Below are positions 53,901 through 62,852 of a DNA stretch of 64,000 nt, in pieces. The stretch comes from a virus. The position numbers were made by a program, and so were the translations under genes. The notes beneath the pieces are model-generated. The model made no database searches. It saw only the letters and a list, made by a program, of their open reading frames with translations, and was not told the DNA's origin. Position 1 is the stretch's first letter. Each line of letters opens with the position of its first letter. Where the stretch lies: IMG/VR virus record IMGVR_UViG_3300043827_000628, positions 27,350 to 91,349 of that record; one strand, 5' to 3'.

Positions 53901-56900
53901 ATTTTCATCAGTTATAGCTCTTGTACTTAAAAGATCAGAGATATTAAATCTACCTGTTAGCGCTGGAACATTAGCTAATTCTTCCGGAGCATTTACTGTA
54001 GTTTTAAATGCTTCATCTGTAAATGGTCTAGTTAGTCTTTCTCCTTGAACTCCATAAAAATCATATTGATTTACAAGCAGACTGTTAATACTTCCACCTG
54101 TTGCATAACCTCTAATTCTGCCACCTTTAGACAAGATATTATCTCCACCGCCAGGGAAAGGGTAATATCCTTGTTCGGCCATCCATTGATCAAATAAATC
54201 AAGATTACCAAATATTCCTCCTGCAACTCCAAGCATTTTGACTCCTGTCTTTAATAAAGGACTACCAAATCTTGTAATCTTATCTTGATATCTCATCAGG
54301 CTTTTTAATAATGGATGTTGTGAAACTGGTATAGCTTTTGTTGAATCTCCTACTAATCTTGCATATGGTTTCGCAATTTTTGGTAATAATACCTCTGGTG
54401 ATGCCATTTCACTAGATTTAACGCCAAATTGTATATTTTCTCCTAAAGCTGCACGTACTTTACTAGGATCAAAGGGAGAGCTTGTATCATGTAAACCTTG
54501 ATAAGCACGAGCTCTTGCTTGCTGTAAAGGTTTAAGACGAACCCAGTCTGGAAGGTTTTTTGGAGGCTTAGCTCCCATGCCTCCAGCTGTTTTTGGATAA
54601 CTCAGACCTTTCTCATCATCCAAGATTGAATATTTTCCTTCAAGATATTTAAATTGACTCATTGTTAAGTTTTTGCCTTTAAATAATGCTGGAGTTTTAT
54701 CTTCTATACCAAAATTTCCATAAATTGGAGTCTGGGCAGGATTAACACCATAAAGTGCGGCTTGTCTTATACTACCTTGTTGAACACCTTTAAACATTGG
54801 TAAAACTCTAGATGGATTTGCTTCAGCTGCTCTCCCCCCAGCAGAAGATGTAATTGTACTACCATATTGTGAGCCTATTTTTACTCGAGGAGACGCCATC
54901 ATTCCTCCTAATGGTTCTCCTTTAACTGACACGCTAGGATCTGCTAACATAAATCCTCGAGCTACAGTATTTCCTGAATTAAATTGATTCCATGGTTGTC
55001 CATATTGATTAGCTGCCGATTGAATAAAACCGCTTATAGTTCTATCTGAAATATCATATAAAGTTTTTAGCCTAAATCCACCAGCTAAAGTCCCAGGTAT
55101 ATTAGCTTTAATTCCACCTTGCAATCTTGTTATGCCATATAGTTGTTGATTTAGTTGTTTATTCATACTTAATGGCAATGATTCTGCGGTGACTTTTGCT
55201 CCAGTAGAATATCCTTTTATCATTCCGCCCTGATTAAGCATATTTAGAGCATTTATACCATATTTATTAACAGCGCTTTTTCTTAATACATATTCGCCAT
55301 CTGTAAGCATAGCTGGAACGTCATCTTTTACTCCACTCCCGCCATCTACATAACCGCCACCACTATATTTTTTAATTAATCCTCCTTTAGCTTTGCCACC
55401 GCCAAATATACTATTAAATATACCACCTAATAATCCTCCACTATTATTTGCTGTGCCACCAAATCCGCCCCCACCAGTTAATCCTCCAAGAAGACTACGC
55501 ATACCGATGCTAAATTGTTCTTTAATTATCTGTTGTGAAATGCTAAGTGCCATGTCTCTAAATGCATCTTCAGCAGTTTTTGTTCCATCAAGAAATGCAC
55601 CAAATGCATCTTCAAAACCAGTTTGCATATTTTCAGCAAGATTAGCAAAAGATTCATTAATTTTTCTAGCAGTTGTTTGGGCATTATCGCCAAATCTATC
55701 AAAGAAAGATGTTACAGGTTGAAACCCTTCTTGAAGCTTGCCCTGTTTTAATAAATCATTAAAATAATTTTGTCTTGCCTCAGCTCTTTCACTAGAAAAC
55801 ATTTTAGATGCATTTGTTTGAAAAGTTATAGCATCAGATCTTAATTTAAGCTCTGCAAAAGCATCATTAACGCTCATAGTTTTATCTTTTACTTTATTGA
55901 CAATCTCTGCGTAACTTTTTGTAAACTCTTCTAATTGTTTCATTCCTGTAGATGTATTACCTACTTGATAATATAAATCTGTATATTGTTTGGTAAAATC
56001 TTGTTCAAAACCTTTGCTAACACCAGCTTGAAGACTCTGATTAACATCTGTAAATCTAACTCTTTCTAAATCTCTTGGACTAATTGGTACATTTCCTGTT
56101 CTTCCAAGTAGTCCAGATAAACCTTCCATAGTAGTGATATTTCTTGTTGCAGCAATTTGATTAATTTTGTTTTGTAAATTCTCATATTCTATTCTTCTAT
56201 TTTCCATAGCTATAAAGGCTTCTATGACTGGGGTAAGATCTCTTTTTCCTTCTTCTATTAAGGCTGTTAGAGCTTCTGCTTGATCTTTTGGTAAACCAAG
56301 AGTATTTATTCCATCGCTAATGCTAGCAATTCCTTGTTTAGCATTTTCTGCAGCATTTTGAATCTTTCTAGCATCTTCTTGAGTCAATTGTTTTTCAGTT
56401 ATAGCTTCATAATATGTTTCTAAAGATTTAGCTTGCTGATCTACCAAATTTTGAAATCTTATTTTTTGTTCTTTATCTAGTTCTCTGAATGTTTTATCTC
56501 CAGTTAAAAATCCAAATCTATCCATTAATTCTGCTCTATCCATTCCTCCTTTTAAAAATGCTCCTTTACTTTCAGCAATGTTTAAAGTCCCTCTACTTTC
56601 AGCAAGAGCTAAATTGATTCTTTCTCTTAATTCTGCTGTATTACCTAATTGAACATATAAATTTTTTACTTCTTCCGCTGTCTTTGGAGATACCATAGCT
56701 ATTTGGTTCAAACCGTCAACAATATCACTATTAGCTTTTTGTATTAATCTAACTTTAGTTTCTGTAGATAAATCTGGTCTTTCTTCTAAAGTATTTAAAG
56801 TTTCTAAAGATGTATTTAATGTTTGTGCACCAACAGTTAAATTATTAAAATTCTCTTTTGCTATTTCAATTTCTTTTGCAACTTCTGGCATTATATCTTT

Positions 56901-59900
56901 AAGTTCTGATATAACATTGTAGACTGCTAATCCTCCAGCCGCAACTCCTGCAGCTCCAATAGTCATAGGTCCACCGCCTAATGCTGCTGCCGTTCCAACT
57001 GCGCCAAGAGTACCAAATGCGCCAGTAACACCAGCTCTTGTTGCTCTTCCACCTCTACTAACGTCATCTCCTACGTATTGACTAATAATTCCACCAATAA
57101 TAGGCGCTGCAATTGTTGCGGCTGCTCCATATCTAGAACCAAATCTTCCTATAGCACCGCCAACCCCACCTCTTCGATTAAAATCTACTCTTCTTTCTAA
57201 TGCTGTACTACCAACGCCTAAAATTGGACCTTCTCTAGAAGCTTGTTGGCGATAATTTGCTAAATTAACTGTTGCACTCTCTAGTTGTTTTCTAGCGTTA
57301 GAAATAGCTTGTTCATCATTTGCAGAACTTCTTTCAATATTTTTTAAATTATTTAAAGCTTTATTTCTCTCTCTTAATAGATCTTTATATTTAATTTGTT
57401 CAATTCTTGTTTGTTGTAATGTTGCAGCTTGCTCTTCTGTTCTACGTTGGCCAAGCAATAAAAGCATTAATGAAGTTGGATCAAAACCTCCTAAACCAAC
57501 TCCAGCAAAATTAGGTATAAATCCATTTGTCATCATTCCTTGAATTTTTTTAGAGTTTTGTATAGCATTACTAATTCCTTCTGGATGGTCTCTCATTACT
57601 GCTGCAAAATTTGGTTGAGTTTTTCCATCTCTTACATAGAGTCCAAGACCCTCTTTATAATCTAAAGTTGGTTTTCCACCAAGACTTTTTTCTGTACTAA
57701 AAGCTTTATCTAATGGTGAAAAATTAGGAATAAAACCTAATGCTTTTTTAGTTTTAGCCTGAGATTTTAATGGATATCCTTGATTAGAAGCAATTTTGTT
57801 CGCCATAGATTGAGCCTGATCAGGATTTAGAGCGTTTTTTACTTCTCCAAATTTAAATTTATTTAAAACTTCTGCGCCTTTAAAAGTTTTAGCAATTCTA
57901 TTTAATTCATCTTTTGTTAAATCTAATGGCGCATTAGGATCTTCAACTGCACTGAAAATTGCAGATTTTAATCCTGCTTCAAAAACGCTTCCTATTGCAG
58001 CTTCAATAGTAGATCTATTAAAATTTGAATCTACATAATTCTTAAATTGACCACTTCTAACTAAATTTTCTGGATTTAAAGCTGCATTATTAATGAATGT
58101 ATATACTGCGCCTTTTAATTTTTTCTCAATATCAGTATATAGTTCTGCTCCTAAACCACCTTTTCCACCTGGAAAACCAAAAGTTGAAAATATAAATTCT
58201 GGATTTGGATCTCCTCTCTTTCCCATATATTTATCTGCTGTTGCTTTTGTAGATCCTAAACCAGTTCCTCCAAAAGATGGATAAACAAGTACCGCACCAG
58301 TCTGGTTAATTTCATCTTTTGATAAAACTCCTTTACCTAAACCAAGTGCTCTAGCCTCTGTTTGAGTTTTATAATAACTCAAAGCGTTATCTTTTACGCT
58401 ATTTTTTAAAAAAGATCCCCCTTCAGATGTTCCGCCGATTAAATACTGCTTAAATGGACTATTTTTTTTATTTAATTCATCGTAAATATTTTTAGAAATT
58501 GGGATATATCCTCTTTCAACCATTGCATCATAAGAAGCAAAATTAGGAATAAACCCTCTATTTGCATAAGGATCTATACCATATCTACCTTTAAATTTTT
58601 GTTTATATGCTTTACCTGCTTCACTATTCGCTGGTGGCATTATTCCTGGTTGAGAAAGACCAGAAAATTTTTTAACAGTTTCCGCATCATTATATGTGAC
58701 TCTACCATAATTTGGTATATTCATAGAGCGAACTTCTCCTGGCATATACCCACCAGATATTGCTCCCATTATTTCTTTATTTGCATTAAAATTAGGTATA
58801 AAACCTCGACTTTTATTCCTTGTTGTTGCTGGGGCAGTAATAACACCTTTTTCTGTAGAAACGACTCCACGAGTAACAAGACCTTTAGTTAATGAAGCAG
58901 CAATTGCGTTAGATTGTTGTCTTGCCGCAGATTGAGCTTGAATAACAGTTAGTATATCTTTTTCAACTTGCAATAATGAAATCTGTTTGTTAACAATATT
59001 TTGTACTAATTGTGGATTTTGAGTTAAAATACTATTTATCCTTTCTTGAATTTTAGCTTGTTCTTGACCAGCTTTACCAAGTCCTAAAAATGTTTTTGTT
59101 GCGTCTGCAGTAAATTTAGTTAAATTAATAAATATTTTTGTAAAAACTGCGCCAAGCAATAATAATCCAGGACCTACTATAAAATCACCAATACCTTCTA
59201 AAATACCTTTTCCAATTTTATTTCCTAAACCACTTCCTCCTTTAAAATCAAAACTTTCTAAAACTCCATTTAAAGTACCGAGAACCCTTTCGATTGCTGG
59301 AGCTAATGTCAATGATCCAATATCGCTTCCAGCTTTTGTTAAATTTGCTATAGTCTTATTAATTAATGCAGATAAAGTTTTATTTAATTCTTCATTTCTT
59401 TTTATAGCTTCATCTGTAGCACCGCTAGATATCTTTAAAGCGTTACCATATACAGAATATTCCCTACTTAAATCTCCTAAAGCTGCTTTTAAAACGTTTA
59501 TTTGGAAGACGCCGCCGACCAACTCTGCAATTTGAGCTTTTTGAGCCGCTCCTAATTGATCGAATTTAGTAGCAAGACCGGTTAAAATTTGAATAGCTGG
59601 AGCTGTATTTCCTTGTAAATCTCTAACAGCAATACCTAAACCTTCTAATTGATCTAACACATCAGTTCTTTGGACTCTAGTGAAAATAGTTTTTAATGAG
59701 TTGCCGATAACTGCTCCACCTCGCGCGGTAGTTTGATTAACACTAGCAACAATAGCTAATAATTGATCGAAACTGACTCCTACATCTTGCGCTGAACTAC
59801 CAACTCGTTTTAAGGCTTCAGCAAGATCTGCAGAACTAACTGCAAATGCAGCATCAACGCTCGCTAATTTATTTACGATTTGAGTAGAATCTAAAGCTGA

Positions 59901-60464
59901 ATTATTAAAAGAATTTATTGAAGCAGTTAAAGCTTCTACGCTAGAAGCAGCATCAAGACCAGAAAGACGAGCTAAAATTAATGCATCACTTGTTCTCTTT
60001 AAAGTTTGTTCAAGACTTAAACCTTGACGAGCTAATTCTCCGGCTGCAGTAGCTACTGTTGAAAATGCTTGACCACTATTTTTTGCTATTTCAAAAAGTC
60101 GATTTCCAAACTGATCGAGACTTTTTGCGCTAACGCCTAAAATAACATTAATATCTGCTAAAGATTTCTGTACTTCTATTGTACTTCCAATTAAAGTTAT
60201 AAAAGCTCTTTGAACATTATATATTGCTCCTGCAGAGGCACCGAATGCAATAACACGGGCGTTGGATGCATCTAACGATTTTTGGAACTCATTTGCTGCT
60301 CCCGTAATTCTACCTAAAGGTTGAGTAAAAGCTCTAGAATTTATTCCTTGTCCTAAATTAAATCCTCTGCTTTCTAATCTTTTTAAAGCTGCAGATACTT
60401 CCCTTTCCATTTGGGAAGTATTAACTGATAGATTAATCTGCGCCTCACCTATATTTTGAGCCAT
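50919..60464 (-). CDS. tape measure protein with glucosaminidase domain
   Basis: A 3181-residue tape measure, the largest gene here. Residues about 90-400 form the TP901-type core (GASAGAIYNVQRAFITLIG, then LADINVILGVSAKSLDQFG, then ARGGAVIGNSLKTIFTRVQR). Hydrophobic segments follow at about 430 and 1110-1190. A FlgJ-type glucosaminidase lies at about 2455-2610 (LGTTPEAVLAQFALESDYGM, then ARFGFNLAGIKA), likely digesting cell wall during DNA injection. Four GFIPNF peptides lie at about 555, 638, 912 and 982. A DDVPAML-x-x-GEYV unit occurs twice (about 1715 and 2993). A GGAAAAAGG-type ribosome site precedes the ATG. Confidence 0.92.
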   Translation of the reverse strand: MAQNIGEAQINLSVNTSQMEREVSAALKRLESRGFNLGQGINSRAFTQPLGRITGAANEFQKSLDASNARVIAFGASAGAIYNVQRAFITLIGSTIEVQKSLADINVILGVSAKSLDQFGNRLFEIAKNSGQAFSTVATAAGELARQGLSLEQTLKRTSDALILARLSGLDAASSVEALTASINSFNNSALDSTQIVNKLASVDAAFAVSSADLAEALKRVGSSAQDVGVSFDQLLAIVASVNQTTARGGAVIGNSLKTIFTRVQRTDVLDQLEGLGIAVRDLQGNTAPAIQILTGLATKFDQLGAAQKAQIAELVGGVFQINVLKAALGDLSREYSVYGNALKISSGATDEAIKRNEELNKTLSALINKTIANLTKAGSDIGSLTLAPAIERVLGTLNGVLESFDFKGGSGLGNKIGKGILEGIGDFIVGPGLLLLGAVFTKIFINLTKFTADATKTFLGLGKAGQEQAKIQERINSILTQNPQLVQNIVNKQISLLQVEKDILTVIQAQSAARQQSNAIAASLTKGLVTRGVVSTEKGVITAPATTRNKSRGFIPNFNANKEIMGAISGGYMPGEVRSMNIPNYGRVTYNDAETVKKFSGLSQPGIMPPANSEAGKAYKQKFKGRYGIDPYANRGFIPNFASYDAMVERGYIPISKNIYDELNKKNSPFKQYLIGGTSEGGSFLKNSVKDNALSYYKTQTEARALGLGKGVLSKDEINQTGAVLVYPSFGGTGLGSTKATADKYMGKRGDPNPEFIFSTFGFPGGKGGLGAELYTDIEKKLKGAVYTFINNAALNPENLVRSGQFKNYVDSNFNRSTIEAAIGSVFEAGLKSAIFSAVEDPNAPLDLTKDELNRIAKTFKGAEVLNKFKFGEVKNALNPDQAQSMANKIASNQGYPLKSQAKTKKALGFIPNFSPLDKAFSTEKSLGGKPTLDYKEGLGLYVRDGKTQPNFAAVMRDHPEGISNAIQNSKKIQGMMTNGFIPNFAGVGLGGFDPTSLMLLLLGQRRTEEQAATLQQTRIEQIKYKDLLRERNKALNNLKNIERSSANDEQAISNARKQLESATVNLANYRQQASREGPILGVGSTALERRVDFNRRGGVGGAIGRFGSRYGAAATIAAPIIGGIISQYVGDDVSRGGRATRAGVTGAFGTLGAVGTAAALGGGPMTIGAAGVAAGGLAVYNVISELKDIMPEVAKEIEIAKENFNNLTVGAQTLNTSLETLNTLEERPDLSTETKVRLIQKANSDIVDGLNQIAMVSPKTAEEVKNLYVQLGNTAELRERINLALAESRGTLNIAESKGAFLKGGMDRAELMDRFGFLTGDKTFRELDKEQKIRFQNLVDQQAKSLETYYEAITEKQLTQEDARKIQNAAENAKQGIASISDGINTLGLPKDQAEALTALIEEGKRDLTPVIEAFIAMENRRIEYENLQNKINQIAATRNITTMEGLSGLLGRTGNVPISPRDLERVRFTDVNQSLQAGVSKGFEQDFTKQYTDLYYQVGNTSTGMKQLEEFTKSYAEIVNKVKDKTMSVNDAFAELKLRSDAITFQTNASKMFSSERAEARQNYFNDLLKQGKLQEGFQPVTSFFDRFGDNAQTTARKINESFANLAENMQTGFEDAFGAFLDGTKTAEDAFRDMALSISQQIIKEQFSIGMRSLLGGLTGGGGFGGTANNSGGLLGGIFNSIFGGGKAKGGLIKKYSGGGYVDGGSGVKDDVPAMLTDGEYVLRKSAVNKYGINALNMLNQGGMIKGYSTGAKVTAESLPLSMNKQLNQQLYGITRLQGGIKANIPGTLAGGFRLKTLYDISDRTISGFIQSAANQYGQPWNQFNSGNTVARGFMLADPSVSVKGEPLGGMMASPRVKIGSQYGSTITSSAGGRAAEANPSRVLPMFKGVQQGSIRQAALYGVNPAQTPIYGNFGIEDKTPALFKGKNLTMSQFKYLEGKYSILDDEKGLSYPKTAGGMGAKPPKNLPDWVRLKPLQQARARAYQGLHDTSSPFDPSKVRAALGENIQFGVKSSEMASPEVLLPKIAKPYARLVGDSTKAIPVSQHPLLKSLMRYQDKITRFGSPLLKTGVKMLGVAGGIFGNLDLFDQWMAEQGYYPFPGGGDNILSKGGRIRGYATGGSINSLLVNQYDFYGVQGERLTRPFTDEAFKTTVNAPEELANVPALTGRFNISDLLSTRAITDENNPMNALRSERFMGMQNYQQQVSNFKTSYNEQMRQVEEMRRKAQEEANRINSERMAAYNRQVTQGFIGGLLGVGMGLFGSMASVGKFGSGLGSLFGGGGGGGSIGNTFLGFFQDIGKTVMGSIGQYSGMQTSIPGLTDEQTKEIKRQVEMGQLSGFRDPFAKQMQLLPQYGPGAGGIGFGPGGFQMMGGAPSSTYQGLAFNVGLGAPAGYKTYTQNAAQDYFMMFARPVDPLFYARGNVAPILTNPYEQIFGQAAAGRYAIGGKVKGYRTGADVKKQAFVDQNYPIAFLIAQKLGTTPEAVLAQFALESDYGMSELARFGFNLAGIKAGGGYKGDTITLPANADERARGELSPNVYRKYKDLNEFTEDFIQFMKKPRYKEALGVTDVAKRADILARQGYAGKLPEGAYATKVAGTAKALRSYLPQARSTLPISIDPEGIATTGGGPKGTFPAMPQVSIAGLPPELQRQVDLGFLTPEAAKKAMQSPQGVVNMPFPSRSTMPMPAFPISTPQIAGTNPPVVTAGTSLPARTQISRLYENPRRYARGAPQALSIPEIPVDLPQPWETVGKPWEVVTDAIKRLYPNGFPGYPGKPGIPPSNRAMMQPPKAYKPGGLPSSQKVTKQDFNPFADPEFAEEYQKNLADLIKQEELAPQDLYRAVGALMDTKNVTNLEKGLQARFSSFYTNQPYNRLLLGTDPMAFMGKSSYGQLGFNNYLNYLGFTGSTTGQLGSFKFPRTPNALSPFAFGSRYFGGFGNFGGANYGFSSSTGIPFSNWFSTGSRLGITPSWASRATGGMIYGGTSTKDDVPAMLMGGEYVIRKDVVDRMGELFFNRLNRGQVQGFAEGGPVGTSLPSIGLGGEQNNQDNSRAQFVDAMTKLLKSLDQLNRTVEDQTKEMKDKTETEATVTDTTQAGGVTNNITISVNVDQNGQTSQDKKDESQDSEGNDMNDQEKFKKTMERSRILAELLRQQILKVIVEEQRPGGVLYQGSKGRDLGR

Positions 60465-60486
60465 AATGCCTTTTTCCTATAACAAA

Positions 60487-60492
60487 TTACAC
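60487..60492 (-). promoter_or_regulatory. GTGTAA promoter-like motif
   Basis: Minus-strand GTGTAATTTGTTATAGG, then an AAAAAGG ribosome site and the tape-measure ATG 22 nt after the motif. It would allow transcription of the tape measure separately from the upstream chaperone genes. Confidence 0.5.
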
Positions 60493-60532
60493 ATTTATTG
60501 TAAAAATATTAGGTTAGTATATAATATTTCTC

Positions 60533-61546
60533 TTATAATCCATGCAATTTTATAAGATCTTGCATGTCTAATTTTCCACCTTTTTTACTAGCTTCTTTGG
60601 CTAAATCTATTGTATTGGATGTATCTTTTTCCTCTTTAATACCCAAACGCTTTAAGTCTTCAGTTGTAGCCCCTACAATAGAAGTTGCTATATTATCTTT
60701 TTGGCTTATTTTACTATTCTTGTTTAATACTTCCTCTACATTTTTTGAGCCTTCGAACCATTCTATAAGTTTATCTGGATCTTGGGTTAAATAATCTGGA
60801 GGTCTAGTTTTAGCGTTTTGTATGATATTTTTAAAATACCTTCCATAACTAAATAATTCAATTTGATAAAAACTTAATTCAACCAAAGGTTTGCCATAGA
60901 ATATATAAGGATCATCTTGACTAAGATAAAATATATTAGAAAAATATCCTGCTAAACTTATCTTTTTTAAATTTAAATCATTAAATTTATCATTTACTTC
61001 ATTATAATTTTTTATTAAATTAACTATATCTTTATTATCTAACTCTTCATAATCTACTTCGCTAAAGAATTTATCTTTTAGGTCTTCAGATTTATATAAA
61101 GACATATACATATAATATTCATTAATTTTTTTAGCGGTATATTCTTCCGCTGTAAATCCTATTAGAGCTTTCTTGTCCATTTCTAAAGCTTTTAACTCGG
61201 TTTCATTTTTATCAATTTCTGCACCTATCTGATCTAATTGCGATTTAAGAAATAATTTACTTTTAGTAGATTTTAAGTTGAGAATAAACTTTTTAAGTTC
61301 AGATATCTTTTTATTTTTAGACTCTTCCCAAAGACCTTCTTTGATTAGATATTCTTCTTGTTCTTGATGCGTGGGCAAACCCATACTCTTGGCTTTCTCT
61401 AAAAACTGCTGATTATATATATCAATCTCAGCAGAATCCTGATTGTTGATATGTTTGAAAAATAAAGTGCCAGTCCCATTGATATTCTTTTTAGAATATC
61501 CTTTGATTATTTCAGAAAAAATAATCTTTAGATTTGATCCTATCAT
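60533..61546 (-). CDS. candidate second tail-assembly chaperone
   Basis: A 337-residue, highly charged and mostly helical protein (KKISELKKFILNLKSTKSKL, then KNETELKALEMDKKALIGFT, then YFSNIFYLSQDDPYIF). It occupies the place of lambda gpGT, between the first chaperone and the tape measure. The start overlaps the upstream stop by 4 nt (ATGA), so it is coupled rather than made by a visible -1 frameshift. Sequence homology to known chaperones is not recognised; the assignment rests on position. The last 40 residues are basic and may be an unstructured tail. Confidence 0.55.
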   Translation of the reverse strand: MIGSNLKIIFSEIIKGYSKKNINGTGTLFFKHINNQDSAEIDIYNQQFLEKAKSMGLPTHQEQEEYLIKEGLWEESKNKKISELKKFILNLKSTKSKLFLKSQLDQIGAEIDKNETELKALEMDKKALIGFTAEEYTAKKINEYYMYMSLYKSEDLKDKFFSEVDYEELDNKDIVNLIKNYNEVNDKFNDLNLKKISLAGYFSNIFYLSQDDPYIFYGKPLVELSFYQIELFSYGRYFKNIIQNAKTRPPDYLTQDPDKLIEWFEGSKNVEEVLNKNSKISQKDNIATSIVGATTEDLKRLGIKEEKDTSNTIDLAKEASKKGGKLDMQDLIKLHGL

Positions 61547-62331
61547 TCATTTGAGCCGGTTTTTGCCTCGGGTTTGATTTCTTCAGTAGGATTTTCAAAA
61601 GCTATAGTTGCAAGCTTTTCAAACTCTTCTTGAGAAGATGCTCGGCCTACATACCAAAAGCTTACGAAGTAAGCAAGTTTACGACAAACAAGAGCTTCAA
61701 AATCAGTTCCGTTTTCTTCCATATGATCATAAATTCTTAGTTTACTTTCATAAAATCCATCTCCAAAAAATGGATACTCTTCGCCTTTATCATTTAATCC
61801 ATAAGCTAGTTGCAATACCCACCATAAAATAGTTTTATTTCTAGCTCTATTTTCAGCGGTTTGATCAAACAAGCTAGCTTGAGCAGTTTCAAAATCTTGA
61901 ATTTCAGTCCTAAGTTCTGTAAGCTCATTGATTACTTCTTTGTATCTTATATTTTCTGCTTCTGTTCTTTCTGATTCATCTTTAATGCTTAATTTTTGAA
62001 ATTCATTCTGCTTTTCAAACATGCTAACATAAAGCGTAGCGTATGCATTTTTTTCCTCCTCACTAAGAACTCCTCCATCATTTGTGAATCTTTTAGATAG
62101 TAGAGCTCTAGTTAGCAATCCGGCTTTAATCCCTTCTGATAAGCGAACTCCATAAAATAATTCCGCCTCATCAAAAAGCGCACGCGTTGGTTTGCGAAGA
62201 AAGATTTTAACCTGTTCTTTTTTTTTAACTTTTTTAGTAGTTTTTATTTCTTCACCTTTTTCATTTTTAGAGATTTCAATTTCTTCAACTTCAACCTCTT
62301 TTGGCACCACAAATTCAAATAGCTTTTTCAT
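61543..62331 (-). CDS. tail-assembly chaperone candidate (G-like)
   Basis: A 262-residue protein starting at MKKLFEFVVPKEVEVEEIEI. The ATG at 62331 is preferred to one six codons upstream, because that stretch (AAAGGGATAAGGA) reads as the ribosome site. KIFLRKPTRALFDEAELFYG, then GIKAGLLTRALLSKRF, then ILWWVLQLAYG resembles first tail-assembly chaperones of large phages, which bind the tape measure before tube polymerisation. The 3' end is acidic. Overlap with the next gene by 4 nt supports coupled expression. Confidence 0.65.
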   Translation of the reverse strand: MKKLFEFVVPKEVEVEEIEISKNEKGEEIKTTKKVKKKEQVKIFLRKPTRALFDEAELFYGVRLSEGIKAGLLTRALLSKRFTNDGGVLSEEEKNAYATLYVSMFEKQNEFQKLSIKDESERTEAENIRYKEVINELTELRTEIQDFETAQASLFDQTAENRARNKTILWWVLQLAYGLNDKGEEYPFFGDGFYESKLRIYDHMEENGTDFEALVCRKLAYFVSFWYVGRASSQEEFEKLATIAFENPTEEIKPEAKTGSNE

Positions 62332-62590
62332 ATTCCTTATCCCTTTCAATTGATTCTATATATTTTTTAACTTTTTTAAATTGCACCCTACCACCTAGTA
62401 AGGATATAAATTTATTTTGTTTTTCCTTGTTCCATTTATCATAATTTTTACTTAAAAAGTTTGGGTTTGTTACTACTTCAAAAGTAGGTCTTAGTACTCC
62501 ATACTCTTTAAGAGATCTCTGAATTGATTGCAATTCAAGATTATTACGAATAACAGCTTCTTCTGAAAACTTAAAAATCATCTTTCTCAT
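62315..62590 (-). CDS. small tail-module protein
   Basis: A 91-residue basic protein (MRKMIFKFSEEAVIRNNLEL, then FLSKNYDKWNKEKQNKFISL, then VKKYIESIERDKEYE). No family recognised. It overlaps its neighbours on both sides by a few bases, as usual for this minus-strand block, and lies between the tube-side gene and the first chaperone, where many siphoviruses have small tail-completion genes. Confidence 0.6.
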   Translation of the reverse strand: MRKMIFKFSEEAVIRNNLELQSIQRSLKEYGVLRPTFEVVTNPNFLSKNYDKWNKEKQNKFISLLGGRVQFKKVKKYIESIERDKEYEKAI

Positions 62591-62817
62591 TTTAAATTAA
62601 AATCAAATTTTTCTAATTCTTCCTCTATTTCACGAATTGTATCATTGCCGTGATCAAGTATTCTTTTACGATATTTTTGATATGATTCATTATCCATATT
62701 ATAGTTAGAATTTACAGTATCTTCAAGAATAAAAAGACAATGCTTATATAAATTTGTTACTTTTCTACGAAATTGGAATAATACATATTCCCTTAATTTA
62801 GGGTCACCTTTTTCCAT
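62587..62817 (-). CDS. small helical phage protein
   Basis: A 76-residue helical protein. YQKYRKRILDHGNDTIREIE, a conserved-looking segment of small proteins near tail genes of large phages, ends in an acidic tail. The function is unknown. It is the first gene of the tape-measure operon, behind a GTGTAA motif and a GGAAAAAGG ribosome-site-like stretch 9 nt before the ATG. Confidence 0.6.
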   Translation of the reverse strand: MEKGDPKLREYVLFQFRRKVTNLYKHCLFILEDTVNSNYNMDNESYQKYRKRILDHGNDTIREIEEELEKFDFNLK

Positions 62818-62845
62818 AATATTTAACCTTTTTCCTTACTTTATA

Positions 62846-62851
62846 TTACAC
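62846..62851 (-). promoter_or_regulatory. GTGTAA promoter-like motif
   Basis: Minus-strand GTGTAATATAAAGTAAGG, placed immediately after the terminator of the tail-tube gene and 28 nt before the next ATG. It restarts transcription into the chaperone and tape-measure genes. Confidence 0.55.
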
Positions 62852-62852
62852 T

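Noticed and set aside
55393-55722. Plus-strand frame of 109 codons beginning with Pro-rich sequence
   Set aside because: It is antisense to glycine-rich tape-measure sequence (GGN codons read as CCN), with no ribosome site.
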